From CAZFLM01 sp964519955 (GTDB taxonomy: Bacteria > Armatimonadota > Chthonomonadetes > Chthonomonadales > CAJBBX01), in assembly GCA_964519955.1 (NCBI GenBank), contig CAZFLM010000038.1, forward strand, positions 1 through 59,312: a DNA stretch of 59,312 nt, in the 5' to 3' direction. The notes beneath the pieces are model-generated. The model made no database searches and was not told the DNA's origin. It saw nothing but the letters and a program-made list of their open reading frames with translations. Shown here in pieces: positions 32,703-41,259 of this stretch. Positions within the stretch are counted from its first letter, which is position 1; every line of letters begins with the position of its first letter. The translations under genes were made by a program, and so were the position numbers.

Positions 32703-35411
32703 ATGGAACTGGCAAAGGCGTACGAACCGAAGTCCGTGGAAGAGCGCTGGTATGCGTCGTGGCTGCACGCCGGGTGCTTCAAGCCGCGCGGCGCGGGCAA
32801 GCCGTACAGCATCACCATCCCGCCGCCCAACATCACCGGCAGCCTGCACATCGGGCACGCGCTGAACAACACGATCCTGGACACCTACACCCGGTGGCAC
32901 CGCATGCAGGGCGACAACGCCCTCTGTCTGCCCGGCACCGACCACGCCGGCATCGCCACGCAGAACGTGGTGGAGCGCGAGTTGGGGAAGGATGGCGTGT
33001 CGCGCCACGACATCGGCCGCGAGAAGTTCATCGAGCGCTGCTGGGAGTGGCGCAAGCAGTACGGCGACCGCATCTACCTGCAGTTCCAGAAGCTCGGCTG
33101 CTCGTATGACTGGGACCGCGCGCGCTTCACGATGGACGAGTCCTACGTGGAGGCGATCTACGAGGAGTTCCTGCGCTGGTGGGACCGCGGGCTCATCTAC
33201 CGCGGCGCGCGCGTCGTCAACTGGTGCCCGCGGTGCATGTCGGCCATCTCGGACATCGAGGTGAACTCCGAGGACCGCGCGGGCAACCTGTACTACTTCC
33301 GCTACCCGTTCTCCGACGGCTCCGGCTTCGTGACCATCGCGACGACGCGGCCCGAGACGATGCTGGGCGACGCGGCCGTGGCGGTGAACCCGGCGGATGA
33401 GCGCTACGCGGGCCTCATCGGCAAGATGATCGACCTCCCGCTGACCGGGCGCGCCATCCCGCTCATCGCGGACGACTACGCCAAGATGGAGTTCGGCACA
33501 GGCGCCGTGAAGGTGACGCCTGCGCACGACCTCGACGACTTCGAGTGCGGCCAGCGGAACAACCTGCCGCAGATCGTGGTGATCGGCGAGGACGGCTGCA
33601 TGACCGCCGAGGCCGGCAGCGCATTCGCTGGGCTGGACCGCTTCGAGTGCCGCCAGCAGATCATCCTCCAGCTCGAGCGCGAGGGGTTGCTCGACAAGGT
33701 GGAACCCTACGCCCTGAAGGCGCCGCTCTGCGACCGGTGCAAGACGATCCTGGAGCCGCTCCTCTCCGAGCAGTGGTTCGTGAACATGAAGCCGCTCGCG
33801 GAACCCGCCATCGCCGCCGTGCGCGACGGGCGCATCCGCATCGTGCCGGAGCGCTACACGCGCATCTACCTCGACTGGATGGAGAACATCCGCGACTGGT
33901 GCATCTCGCGGCAGCTCTGGTGGGGGCACCGCATCCCGGTGTGGTGGACCGAGGACGGGCGCTACTCCGCGGGGCGCTCGGCGGAGGACGCGGCGCAGCG
34001 CCTGGGCGTGCCGGCCGACGCGCTTCGGCAGGACGAGGACGTGCTCGACACGTGGTTCTCGTCGGCCCTGTGGCCGCACGCCACGCTCGGCTGGCCGCGC
34101 GACACTGACGACCTCAAGACCTGGTACCCGACAAACCTGCTCTCGACCGCCCAGGAGATCCTCTACCTGTGGGTGGCGCGCATGATCATGACGGGGCTCG
34201 ACTTTATCGGCGAGATCCCCTTCCATGACGTGTACATCCACGCCACGGTGCTCGACGAGAAGGGCGACCGGATGTCCAAGAGCAAGGGCAACGGCGTGGA
34301 CCCGCTCGACATGGTGGAGGCGTACGGGGCGGACGCGCTGCGGTTCTCGCTGCTGCAGCAGGCGGGGATGAACCAGGATATTAAGTTCAGCGCGGACCGG
34401 GTGCGCATCGCCGGGCAGTTCTGCAACAAGCTCTGGAACGCGTCGCGCTTCGTGATGATGAACCTCTCCGACGCGAGCGGCACGCCGCTGGACCTCTCCG
34501 CTGGGCCGGAGCCGCCCACCCCCGGCGAGGCAGGGCTCACGACGCCGGACCGGTGGATCCTGTCGCGCCTGCACCGCACGATCGAGACGGTGAACGCGTC
34601 GCTCGCCACGTACAACATGGACGACGCGATGCGTGCCATCTACCAGTTCCTGTGGGATGACTTCTGCGACTGGTACGTGGAGATCGCGAAGCCGCGCCTG
34701 CGCGACGAGGACGGCCGCCGCACCGCGCAGCGCGTGCTGTACCACACGCTGGAGACGACGCTCCGCCTGATGCACCCGATGGTGCCGCACATCACGGAGG
34801 AGATCTGGCAGACGCTCCGCGCAACGGTGAATGCCGGAGGCCACACGAACCCGGACGAGCAGATCGCGTCTCAGGACTCGGTGATGGTGGCTTCGTACCC
34901 GGCGGCCGATCCGGCGTTCTACAACGAGCAGGCCGAGGGGAGCGTGGCCCTGCTGATCGACGCCATCCGGGCGATGCGCAACCTGCGCGCCGAGTTGGGC
35001 CTGCCGCCGTCGTCGAAGCAGCCCGGCGCGGTGGTGGCGACCTCGGCGGCGGCGCGCGCAGCGTTCGAGGCAAACTCCGCGATGATGCCGCCGCTCGCCC
35101 GCCTAACCGACCTGCGCCTGCTCGACGCGCCGCCCTCGGGCGAGGGCAAGTGGGTGGGCACGCCGGTGACCGGGGCGGAGGTATTCCTGGAGATCGGCGA
35201 GGCGCTGGACGTGCCGAAGGAGCTCGAGCGGATCGCGAAGGAGCTGGCCACGCTGGAGGCCGACCTGGCGAAGTCGCGCGCGAAGCTGCTGAACCCGCAG
35301 TTCACCGACAAGGCGCCCGCGGCGATCGTCGAGAAGGAGCGCGCGTACGCGGCCTCGATGGAGGAGAAGCACGCGAAGCTGACCGCGCGCCGGGGGATGC
35401 TGCAGGGGTAG
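32703..35411 (+). CDS. valS: Valyl-tRNA synthetase
   Basis: Charges tRNA-Val; class I enzyme, 902 aa. ATG 32703 is preferred over 32694 because AAAGGA (32688-32693) leaves normal spacing. Catalytic motifs are GSLHIGHAL (HIGH) and DRMSKSKGNG (KMSKS). The zinc-type NWCPRCMSAISD segment and editing domain (TTRPETMLGDAAVAVNP, GTGAVKVTPAHDL) are complete. WISRQLWWGHRIPVW-like sequence is present, as is the anticodon-binding domain. The C-terminal coiled coil (ELERIAKELATLEADLAKSR) ends the protein. Expression is controlled by the T-box directly upstream. No other gene follows closely. Confidence 0.97.
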   Translation: MELAKAYEPKSVEERWYASWLHAGCFKPRGAGKPYSITIPPPNITGSLHIGHALNNTILDTYTRWHRMQGDNALCLPGTDHAGIATQNVVERELGKDGVSRHDIGREKFIERCWEWRKQYGDRIYLQFQKLGCSYDWDRARFTMDESYVEAIYEEFLRWWDRGLIYRGARVVNWCPRCMSAISDIEVNSEDRAGNLYYFRYPFSDGSGFVTIATTRPETMLGDAAVAVNPADERYAGLIGKMIDLPLTGRAIPLIADDYAKMEFGTGAVKVTPAHDLDDFECGQRNNLPQIVVIGEDGCMTAEAGSAFAGLDRFECRQQIILQLEREGLLDKVEPYALKAPLCDRCKTILEPLLSEQWFVNMKPLAEPAIAAVRDGRIRIVPERYTRIYLDWMENIRDWCISRQLWWGHRIPVWWTEDGRYSAGRSAEDAAQRLGVPADALRQDEDVLDTWFSSALWPHATLGWPRDTDDLKTWYPTNLLSTAQEILYLWVARMIMTGLDFIGEIPFHDVYIHATVLDEKGDRMSKSKGNGVDPLDMVEAYGADALRFSLLQQAGMNQDIKFSADRVRIAGQFCNKLWNASRFVMMNLSDASGTPLDLSAGPEPPTPGEAGLTTPDRWILSRLHRTIETVNASLATYNMDDAMRAIYQFLWDDFCDWYVEIAKPRLRDEDGRRTAQRVLYHTLETTLRLMHPMVPHITEEIWQTLRATVNAGGHTNPDEQIASQDSVMVASYPAADPAFYNEQAEGSVALLIDAIRAMRNLRAELGLPPSSKQPGAVVATSAAARAAFEANSAMMPPLARLTDLRLLDAPPSGEGKWVGTPVTGAEVFLEIGEALDVPKELERIAKELATLEADLAKSRAKLLNPQFTDKAPAAIVEKERAYAASMEEKHAKLTARRGMLQG

Positions 35412-35628
35412 GTGGCAGGCGCGGGACCGAGCCGCGTGGCGGACGGCAACCCACCCCGGCCTTCGGCCACCCCTCCCGAATCGGGAGGGGACGGTGCGCA
35501 GGGCGTGTGCGGGGTGCGGAACTAGGGCCAGGCTCGGGCAGAGCCGCGCGCGCAAGCAAGCGGAAGAGCGTGGCAACCGGCTACCCACCCGTCGCCGGGA
35601 GCACCAGGCCCCTTACCGGCTGGCCGTC

Positions 35629-35642
35629 ATCCCGTTAGGGAT
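35629..35642. repeat. ATCCCGTTAGGGAT hairpin repeat (copy 2)
   Basis: Identical 14-base core to 13140-13153, followed by CTCTTCT. Confidence 0.5.
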
Positions 35643-35696
35643 CTCTTCTGAAAATGAGCTGGCAAACCACCGGACTCACGGTGCCGTTGTGACGTC

Positions 35697-35710
35697 ATCC
35701 CGTTAGGGAC
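35697..35710. repeat. ATCCCGTTAGGGAC hairpin repeat (copy 3)
   Basis: One base differs from copies 1 and 2; it is followed by CTGCTTTT, just before a TTGACG element. Confidence 0.45.
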
Positions 35711-35923
35711 CTGCTTTTGACGCGCAACTCGCGCTTGTACACCCATTTTCATGCTCGATGGTGAACGCAGTTCATGGCTGTCTGCTCTTCGCCGTTCCGT
35801 CGGACCACGGAGGCGCCTGCCCCGACCGGTGTGTGCCTCCACCGCAGGAGTTGTGCTCGCCGACGCCGAATGCGATTGCGACCGCGCTTCGGCGCCGGCG
35901 AGTGCGTTTCGGGTAGGTGCGCT

Positions 35924-36916
35924 ATGTTCGAGAAGCTGAGCCTGACCAACTTCACCGCGTTCACCCAGCTCGACCTCGACTTCGTGCCGGGCATCAACGT
36001 GCTCGTCGGCGGCAACGCGACCGGCAAGACGCACATCATGAAGGTGCTGTACGGACTGATGAAACACGGGGACGGCCCAGGGCTGATGCCTGTCGTTCCG
36101 GTGTTCGGCGCAGATAGCTTCCGATCTCTGATCCGCCTTCGGCCTGAAGTGAGCGAGGCTCAAGCCCGTGCGCAGTGGGGCGATCGGTCGCTGTGGATGA
36201 TCATCCCTAGCGACGCCGACATCCTGGGGCAGGACCATGACTGGCCCACCGGGCTGTCCGCAGTGTTCGTGCCGCCGACCGACATGCTCTCGCACACAAG
36301 GGGTTTCGCATCGCTGTACGACCTGCGCGACATCGACTTCGATTCCACTCAAGCAGTGATCGTAAAGATGGCCATGCTCCCGCCGCTCCGCACGCCGCCG
36401 CCGGCCTTCGCCGATCTGCTGGACGAGATGCAGCGGCTCCTGGGCGGACCGGTCGTACAGGAGGGCGAGCGCTTCTACATCGAGACACCGAACGGGCGCA
36501 TAGAGATGCCCATCGTTGCGGAAGGGCTGCGCAAGCTCGCCCTGCTCTGGCTGCTCATCCGCAACGGGTCGCTGGAGCCAGGGACGGTGCTGTTCTGGGA
36601 TGAGCCGGAGGCGAACCTGAACCCGTCGCTGCTGGAGGTGGTCGCGCGGGTGCTGCACCGGCTGGCCGAGACGGGCGTGCAGATCTTCATCGCGACGCAC
36701 AGCTACCTGGTGCTGCAGGAGATGGAGCTGGCGCGCAAGCCCGAGACGCCGTACCAGTACATTTGCCTGGAACGCAAGGATGGGGAGATCAGCGCGACGA
36801 CCGCCAAGACGTACCTGGACATCACCCCCAACCTCATCGAGGAGGAGTATCTGTCAGTCCACCAGCGCAGGTTCGAGAGTCGCCTGGCTCAGACACGCGA
36901 GAAGGCGACAACCTGA
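35924..36916 (+). CDS. AAA ATPase (AAA_15/21, SMC-like fold)
   Basis: 330 aa; ATG 35924 (MFEKLSLTNFTAFTQLDLDF) is the standard family start, with GGTAGGTG upstream. Walker A is GGNATGKT (residues 29-36), Walker B LFWDEPEANLNP with Asp226-Glu227, and the switch histidine is His259 in FIATHSY. The middle (about 100-190) is variable and lacks a long coiled coil. Such stand-alone ATPases are found in OLD, Septu, PARIS-like and abortive-infection systems, where they sense a trigger and control an effector nuclease. One base separates it from a PD-(D/E)XK-like gene. ATPase call is firm; a defence role is inferred. Confidence 0.88.
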   Translation: MFEKLSLTNFTAFTQLDLDFVPGINVLVGGNATGKTHIMKVLYGLMKHGDGPGLMPVVPVFGADSFRSLIRLRPEVSEAQARAQWGDRSLWMIIPSDADILGQDHDWPTGLSAVFVPPTDMLSHTRGFASLYDLRDIDFDSTQAVIVKMAMLPPLRTPPPAFADLLDEMQRLLGGPVVQEGERFYIETPNGRIEMPIVAEGLRKLALLWLLIRNGSLEPGTVLFWDEPEANLNPSLLEVVARVLHRLAETGVQIFIATHSYLVLQEMELARKPETPYQYICLERKDGEISATTAKTYLDITPNLIEEEYLSVHQRRFESRLAQTREKATT

Positions 36917-36917
36917 A

Positions 36918-37466
36918 GTGGCGCTGCCGGTTGTCACTTCACCGGTCGTGGAGGGGGATCTCGTCCTCGACTTCGGCTCGGCTACCGTCTACAAGCCGGA
37001 CGCGCAGACTGGGCAGCGCAGGGGCACCGCCAGCGCAACGGGCAAGTGGCACCTGCGCGCGGTGGACTTCATCCTGCGCGACGGCGACAGCACGCACTTC
37101 GTTGAGGTGAAGGACCCGGACAACTCCAAGGCGAAGCCAGGCGACAGACGCGCGTTCATCGAGTCGATCGCGAACGGCACCTTCCTTCAGGAGCACGCGA
37201 TCGCGAAGCTGTATGGAACCGCCGTCGGTCTGGCTCTCGAGTCCATGGTTCCCACTGGCGACGTCCAGTATGTCCTGCTCGTCTGCTGCTCGGACTTCAC
37301 AACCCCGGACAGGCTGGCCCTTGCCGACGCGATCGCTCGTGTAGCTGCCGTGGCCGGACCGCCCGGGCACGCATGGTCCGCACGCATTGATGTCGATGTG
37401 ATCGACCTCGGGGAATGGAACCGACGCTATCCGCACATGCCCGTTCGCCGACTGAGCCAACCCTGA
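36918..37466 (+). CDS. Putative PD-(D/E)XK nuclease-like partner of the ATPase
   Basis: 182 aa from GTG 36918, one base after the ATPase stop. I do not recognise the family by name. The segment AVDFILRDGDSTHFVEVKDPD (residues 48-68) has Asp50 followed by Glu63-Val64-Lys65 at the end of a strand, which is the pattern of the PD-(D/E)XK nuclease core. An aromatic/hydrophobic strand order (VQYVLLVCCSDF) comes later, compatible with that fold. Its stop overlaps the start of the DUF58 gene (TGATG), so all three are coupled. Other readings, such as a non-catalytic DUF partner, remain possible. Gene is secure, nuclease activity is inference. Confidence 0.65.
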   Translation: MALPVVTSPVVEGDLVLDFGSATVYKPDAQTGQRRGTASATGKWHLRAVDFILRDGDSTHFVEVKDPDNSKAKPGDRRAFIESIANGTFLQEHAIAKLYGTAVGLALESMVPTGDVQYVLLVCCSDFTTPDRLALADAIARVAAVAGPPGHAWSARIDVDVIDLGEWNRRYPHMPVRRLSQP

Positions 37467-38365
37467 TGCCCACAGCCACCGCCGCCACGCCACTCGCCGA
37501 CCCGCAGACACTTGCGCGTATCGCTAGGCTGGAGCTGCGGGCGCGGCTCGTCGTGGAGGGCGTCATCTCCGGGATGCACCGGAGCCCCCACCACGGGTAC
37601 AGCGTCGAGTTCGCGCAGCACCGCGAGTACAGCCCCGGCGACGAGATCCGGCACATCGACTGGAAGGTCTACGCGCGGTCGGACCGGTTCTACGTAAAGC
37701 AATACGAGGAGGAGACCAACCTCAAGGCCTACCTCGTGCTGGACACCAGCCGCTCGATGGCCTACCAGTCGGGCGCGCTCAGCAAGCTGCAGTACGGCGC
37801 GGTGGCGGCCTCAGCGCTCTCGATGCTCCTCCTGCAGCAGCGCGACTCGGTGGGCCTGGCGCTCTTCGACGAGGGCATCCGCTCGTTCCTGCCGCCCGCC
37901 GGCACGCCCAGCCAGCTCCGCGAGATCCTGCGCCGCCTCGACGGGCCGCCGACCACGCCCAAGACCAACGTGAGCCACACGTTCCACGATCTGGCGGAGC
38001 GCGTCCGCCGGCGCGGGCTCATCGTCATCCTGAGCGACCTCTTCGACGACCCGAAGCACATCCTGAACGGGCTGCAGCACTTCCGCCACCGCAAGCACGA
38101 GGTGATCGTGTTCCACCTGCTGGACCGGCACGAGTTGACCTTCCCGTTCCGCGAGGCGTGCATCTTCGAGGGGATGGAGGAGGAAGGGCTCCTGCCCGCC
38201 GATCCGCCCGCCCTGAAGGCTGCGTACCTGGGCGCGCTCCAGGAGTACGTCGAGACGCTCAAGCGCGGCTGCCGCGAGATGAGCATGGACTACGTGCAGA
38301 TGCCGACCGACGAGCCCGTCGACCAGGCACTGGCGCGGTACTTGGCCGGCCGCCTGCACGGGTAG
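37466..38365 (+). CDS. DUF58 protein (vWA-like, BatA/MoxR-associated)
   Basis: 299 aa; ATG 37466 overlaps the previous stop. Conserved DUF58 block: HREYSPGDEIRHIDWKVYAR (about 51-70). A degenerate vWA fold follows with MIDAS-like LDTSRSMAY (Asp-x-Ser-x-Ser) and LIVILSDLFDD. Such proteins normally sit between a MoxR AAA+ chaperone and BatA-type vWA proteins; here BatA follows at 39096, but MoxR is replaced upstream by the ATPase/nuclease-like pair. The final residues AGRLHG are encoded by a sequence that also occurs in the repeats downstream, and the last 22 codons are copied again at 38753-38819, so the gene end has been reshaped by repeat recombination. Confidence 0.9.
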   Translation: MPTATAATPLADPQTLARIARLELRARLVVEGVISGMHRSPHHGYSVEFAQHREYSPGDEIRHIDWKVYARSDRFYVKQYEEETNLKAYLVLDTSRSMAYQSGALSKLQYGAVAASALSMLLLQQRDSVGLALFDEGIRSFLPPAGTPSQLREILRRLDGPPTTPKTNVSHTFHDLAERVRRRGLIVILSDLFDDPKHILNGLQHFRHRKHEVIVFHLLDRHELTFPFREACIFEGMEEEGLLPADPPALKAAYLGALQEYVETLKRGCREMSMDYVQMPTDEPVDQALARYLAGRLHG

Positions 38366-38388
38366 CGATGGTGCGGCCGCCACAAGGT

Positions 38389-38535
38389 CCCGCCATTGAA
38401 ATGGCGGGCTGGCCGATGCGAAACCCCCTCTGGGGGTTGGGCGTGTGCGCCGCGGCAGACCCAGTCCCCGCAGGGGACCTCGCGCCCCAACAGCGCCGCG
38501 TTTCAACCCGGCGGGACGGCCGCCTGCACGGATGG
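38389..38535 (+). repeat. Four-hairpin element, copy 1
   Basis: Four successive inverted repeats: CCCGCCATTGAAATGGCGGG (38389-38408); AACCCCC TCT GGGGGTT (38422-38438); GTCCCC GCA GGGGAC (38464-38478); and CGCCGCGTT TC AACCCGGCG with one mismatch (38494-38513). The element ends with GACGGCCGCCTGCACGGATGG. Confidence 0.85.
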
Positions 38536-38610
38536 CGGCGGGACGGACGCCCGGCGGCACGGTAACGGTGCGACGGCCGCCTGCACGGATGGCGCGCATG
38601 GCCATGAGGA

Positions 38611-38756
38611 CCCGCCATTGAAATGGCGGGCTGGCCGATGCGAAACCCCCTCTGGGGGTTTGGCGTGTGCGCCGCGGCAGCCCCAGTCCCCGCAGGGGAC
38701 TTCGCGCCGTGGCAGCGCCGGGTTTCAACCCGGCGGGACGGCCGCCTGCACGGATG
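38611..38756 (+). repeat. Four-hairpin element, copy 2
   Basis: The same order of hairpins as copy 1, starting CCCGCCATTGAAATGGCGGG at 38611. The fourth hairpin is perfect here (CGCCGGGTT TC AACCCGGCG), and the tail runs into the duplicated DUF58 end. Confidence 0.85.
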
Positions 38757-38842
38757 CCGACCGACGAACCCGTCGACCAGGCACTGGCGCGGTACTTGGC
38801 CGGCCGCCTGCACGGGTAGCGACGGTGCGGCCGCCACGAGGT

Positions 38843-38970
38843 CCCGCCATTGAAATGGCGGGCTGGCCGATGCGAAACCCCCTCCGGGGGTTGGGCGTGT
38901 GCGCCGCACCGCACGCCCAGTCCCCGCAGGGGACTTCGCACAATGTACAGCGCCGGGTTTCAACCCGGCC
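38843..38970 (+). repeat. Four-hairpin element, copy 3
   Basis: Starts at 38843 with the same first hairpin; the second has one loop change (CCTCCGGGGG) and the fourth is perfect. Together with copies 1 and 2 it fills most of the 730-base gap 38366-39095, in which I see no gene. Confidence 0.85.
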
Positions 38971-39046
38971 GGCACGACGCAGCGCGTGCCGCGGCCGGCA
39001 CGAGGCAGCGCGTGCGGCGGCCGGTACAACGCGGCGCGCACCGCAG
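38969..39046 (+). repeat. Three tandem 26-bp repeats
   Basis: Units of 26 bases at 38969, 38995 and 39021 start CCGGCACGA(C/G)GCAGCGCG; the third is more diverged (CCGGTACAACGCGGCGCG). They fuse to the end of hairpin element copy 3 just before the BatA-like gene. Confidence 0.7.
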
Positions 39047-39095
39047 CCGGCAGACAGGCCGCCTGCACGGCTAGCAGAGAGGACCCGCCCACGCG

Positions 39096-41255
39096 ATGTC
39101 CGCCCTGGCGTTCCTGAACACAGCCTATCTCGGAGCGCTTGGCCTCGCCGCCATTCCGATCCTCATCCACCTGATGCGGCGGCGGCGGGTGCGCATCGTG
39201 CCGTGGGCCGCGTGGGAGTTCCTGCTCGCCTCCACCAAGCGCAACCGGAAGCGCTTCCGCATCGAGCACCTCATCCTCCTCGCGACGCGCATCGCCATCG
39301 TGGCGCTGGTCGTCCTGGCCTTCAGCCGCCCCCTCGTCCGCTCGCTCGGCATGCCCATGGTGAACTCCGGTGCCCGCGTTCACGCCCTCATCGTTCTGGA
39401 CGACTCGTTCAGCATGGGCCACAGGCGCGAGGGCGTCAGCGAGTTCGACCGGGCCAAGCGAGTGGCCGACGACCTGGTCGCCAAGTGCCTGAAGCCGGGC
39501 GACTCCGGCTCACTTGTGCTCCTCTCGTCGAAGCCCGCCGCCGCGATCGGTGAGCCGACGTACGATCTGCAGAAGCTGCGCGCGCGCATCCGGCAGGAGC
39601 AGGTGGGCGACCGCGGCACCGACTACGCGGCGGGCGCCGAACTCGCGGCGAAGCTCCTGGCCAACGTGCGCGGGGCGACCCGCGAGGTCTACTGGATCAC
39701 CGACAGCCAGCGCGCGGGCCTGCCGAGCGAAGGAGACCGGCTGTCCGAGGCGTGGCGCAAGCTCTCGGGACTGGCGCGCGTCACGTGGATCGACGTGGCA
39801 GGGGCGGATCGGCCGAACCTGTGCGTTGCGACGCCGACCTTCAGCCGCGAGCTAGTCACGCCCGGCATGCCGGTTCGCATCGACGCTGAGGTGCGCAACT
39901 ACTCGGGCAGGTCCGCCGACAACCTGCTGGTCCAGCTCGAAGTCGACGGGAAGCCCTCAGGCACTGCGGCAGTCTCGGTCAAGGCGGGCGGATCGGCGAA
40001 GGCCTCGTTCCTCTACCCCTTCGAGGCGGCCGGCATCCACGAGGGGCGCATCTCGCTGAGCACGCCGGACGACCTGACAGCCGACGACGCCTCGACGTTC
40101 GCCATCCGGGTGCGCGACAAGCTGCGCGTGCTGATCCTGAACGGACACGCCAGCACCGACCCCGCGAAGGATGAGGCGTTCTACCTCTCGGTGGCCCTGG
40201 CCCCGCAGGCCGCGTCGGAAGGCGGGCGCGCACCGATACAGGTCACCGAGCGCACGGGCACCTCGCTCGCGGGCATCGATCTGGCCGCGCAGGATGTGGT
40301 GGTGCTGACCGGCCTGACGGACCTGGGCGCCGGCGACCGCTCCGCGCTGGAGGGCTTCGTTCGGGCAGGCGGCGGCCTCCTGGCCTTCCCCGGCGCCGCC
40401 TCCGATCCGGCACGGGTGGCGGGCGCCCTCGGCGGGCTGCTCCCCTGCCCCGTCGGCGCGCGGCGCGCGGTGGCGGTCGAGACCGCCCCGACGGTCAACC
40501 CCGCCACGATCAAGCACCCGGCGCTGGCGGCGTTCCGCGACACGAACGAGGTGGTGCTGAGCACGGCGCGGTTCCCGGTCACGTTCGACCTCTCGGTACC
40601 CATGCCGACCGGCCTGCCGGGCGAGCAGCCCGCCTCGGCGATGGCCAGATTCAGCGACGGGCGGCCGGTCTTCGTCGAGCGCCGCGTCGGCCTGGGCAAG
40701 GTGGTTCTGGCAGCATGCACCGCCGGAGCGACGGGCACCGACCTGCCGTACAAGCCTGCCTACGTCCCGCTGATGCACCAGATCGTCTCGTATCTGGCAG
40801 CCGGGCCGGCGTCGCAGCGCATCGTGCGGGTTGGGCAGCCCATCACCAGCCGCTTCGACCTGAACGACGCGGGGAAGCCGGTGCGCCTCACGAGGCCGGG
40901 CGGCGCCTCGCAGGTGCTGCGAACCGCGATGGGTCCGGAGGGTGTCGTGTTCACCTATGCCGACACCAGCCGCGCGGGGATCTACCATGTCGCGCTGGGT
41001 GGCGACGGCAAGAGCGATGCGTTCGCCGTCAACCGCAGTGCACAGGAATCCGACCTCTCGTGGGCGAACGAGGCGCGCATCGGCGGCGCGCTAGGCAGCA
41101 CGAAGACCCAGTTCGCGCGCGGGTCCGACGATGTGCTGGCGACAGTGCGGCGCGGGCGACACGGGGTGGAGGTGTGGCGGGGGCTCGTGTGGTCGGCTCT
41201 TGCCCTGCTGCTGCTGGAGGCGCTGCTGGCAAGGCGGTTTGGTCGCAGGGGATGA
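39096..41255 (+). CDS. BatA-type vWA membrane protein
   Basis: 719 aa; ATG 39096 behind AGAGAGGA. The N-terminal BatA domain begins FLNTAYLGALGLAAIPILIHLMRRRRVR, with two membrane helices to about residue 80. The vWA domain begins ALIVLDDSFSMGH, with the MIDAS pattern Asp-x-Ser-x-Ser. A CARDB-like extracytoplasmic domain (PVRIDAEVRNYSGRSADNLL), a class-I amidotransferase-like fold region and a C-terminal helix (LVWSALALLLLEALLARRF) follow. Members act with MoxR and DUF58 in envelope assembly or stress. It follows DUF58 after the repeat block and is closely followed by an ABC-2 permease. Confidence 0.9.
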   Translation: MSALAFLNTAYLGALGLAAIPILIHLMRRRRVRIVPWAAWEFLLASTKRNRKRFRIEHLILLATRIAIVALVVLAFSRPLVRSLGMPMVNSGARVHALIVLDDSFSMGHRREGVSEFDRAKRVADDLVAKCLKPGDSGSLVLLSSKPAAAIGEPTYDLQKLRARIRQEQVGDRGTDYAAGAELAAKLLANVRGATREVYWITDSQRAGLPSEGDRLSEAWRKLSGLARVTWIDVAGADRPNLCVATPTFSRELVTPGMPVRIDAEVRNYSGRSADNLLVQLEVDGKPSGTAAVSVKAGGSAKASFLYPFEAAGIHEGRISLSTPDDLTADDASTFAIRVRDKLRVLILNGHASTDPAKDEAFYLSVALAPQAASEGGRAPIQVTERTGTSLAGIDLAAQDVVVLTGLTDLGAGDRSALEGFVRAGGGLLAFPGAASDPARVAGALGGLLPCPVGARRAVAVETAPTVNPATIKHPALAAFRDTNEVVLSTARFPVTFDLSVPMPTGLPGEQPASAMARFSDGRPVFVERRVGLGKVVLAACTAGATGTDLPYKPAYVPLMHQIVSYLAAGPASQRIVRVGQPITSRFDLNDAGKPVRLTRPGGASQVLRTAMGPEGVVFTYADTSRAGIYHVALGGDGKSDAFAVNRSAQESDLSWANEARIGGALGSTKTQFARGSDDVLATVRRGRHGVEVWRGLVWSALALLLLEALLARRFGRRG

Positions 41256-41259
41256 CCGA

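Larger units (their letters stand above)
35412..35923. other. 512-base gap with hairpin repeats
   Basis: No convincing gene. It holds CCCCTCCCGA (35470-35479) paired with TCGGGAGGGG (35481-35490) soon after the valS stop, two ATCCCGTTAGGGA hairpin repeats (35629-35642, 35697-35710), and a weak promoter-like TTGACG (35717-35722) with TACACC (35738-35743, only 15 bases apart) ahead of the ATPase gene. An open frame extends upstream of 35924 but has neither ribosome binding site nor family similarity. Confidence 0.6.
38299..38907 (+). repeat. Segmental duplication including the DUF58 3' end
   Basis: Bases 38299-38453 recur at 38753-38907 (offset 454) with only a few changes: the last DUF58 codons from ATGCCGACCGACGA to the stop, plus the first part of the hairpin element. 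The copy has no start or upstream coding part, so it is a dead fragment. It shows that the DUF58 end and the element were duplicated as one unit. Confidence 0.8.

Noticed and set aside
35774..35923. N-terminal extension of the ATPase
   Set aside because: The extra 50 residues are Arg/Cys-rich and lack similarity, and the family start MFEKLSLTNFTAF is at 35924 with a better upstream site.
38366..39095. Several open frames through the repeat block
   Set aside because: They arise because the repeated units contain few stops; they share no frame between copies and lack ribosome binding sites. The hairpin pattern explains the sequence better.
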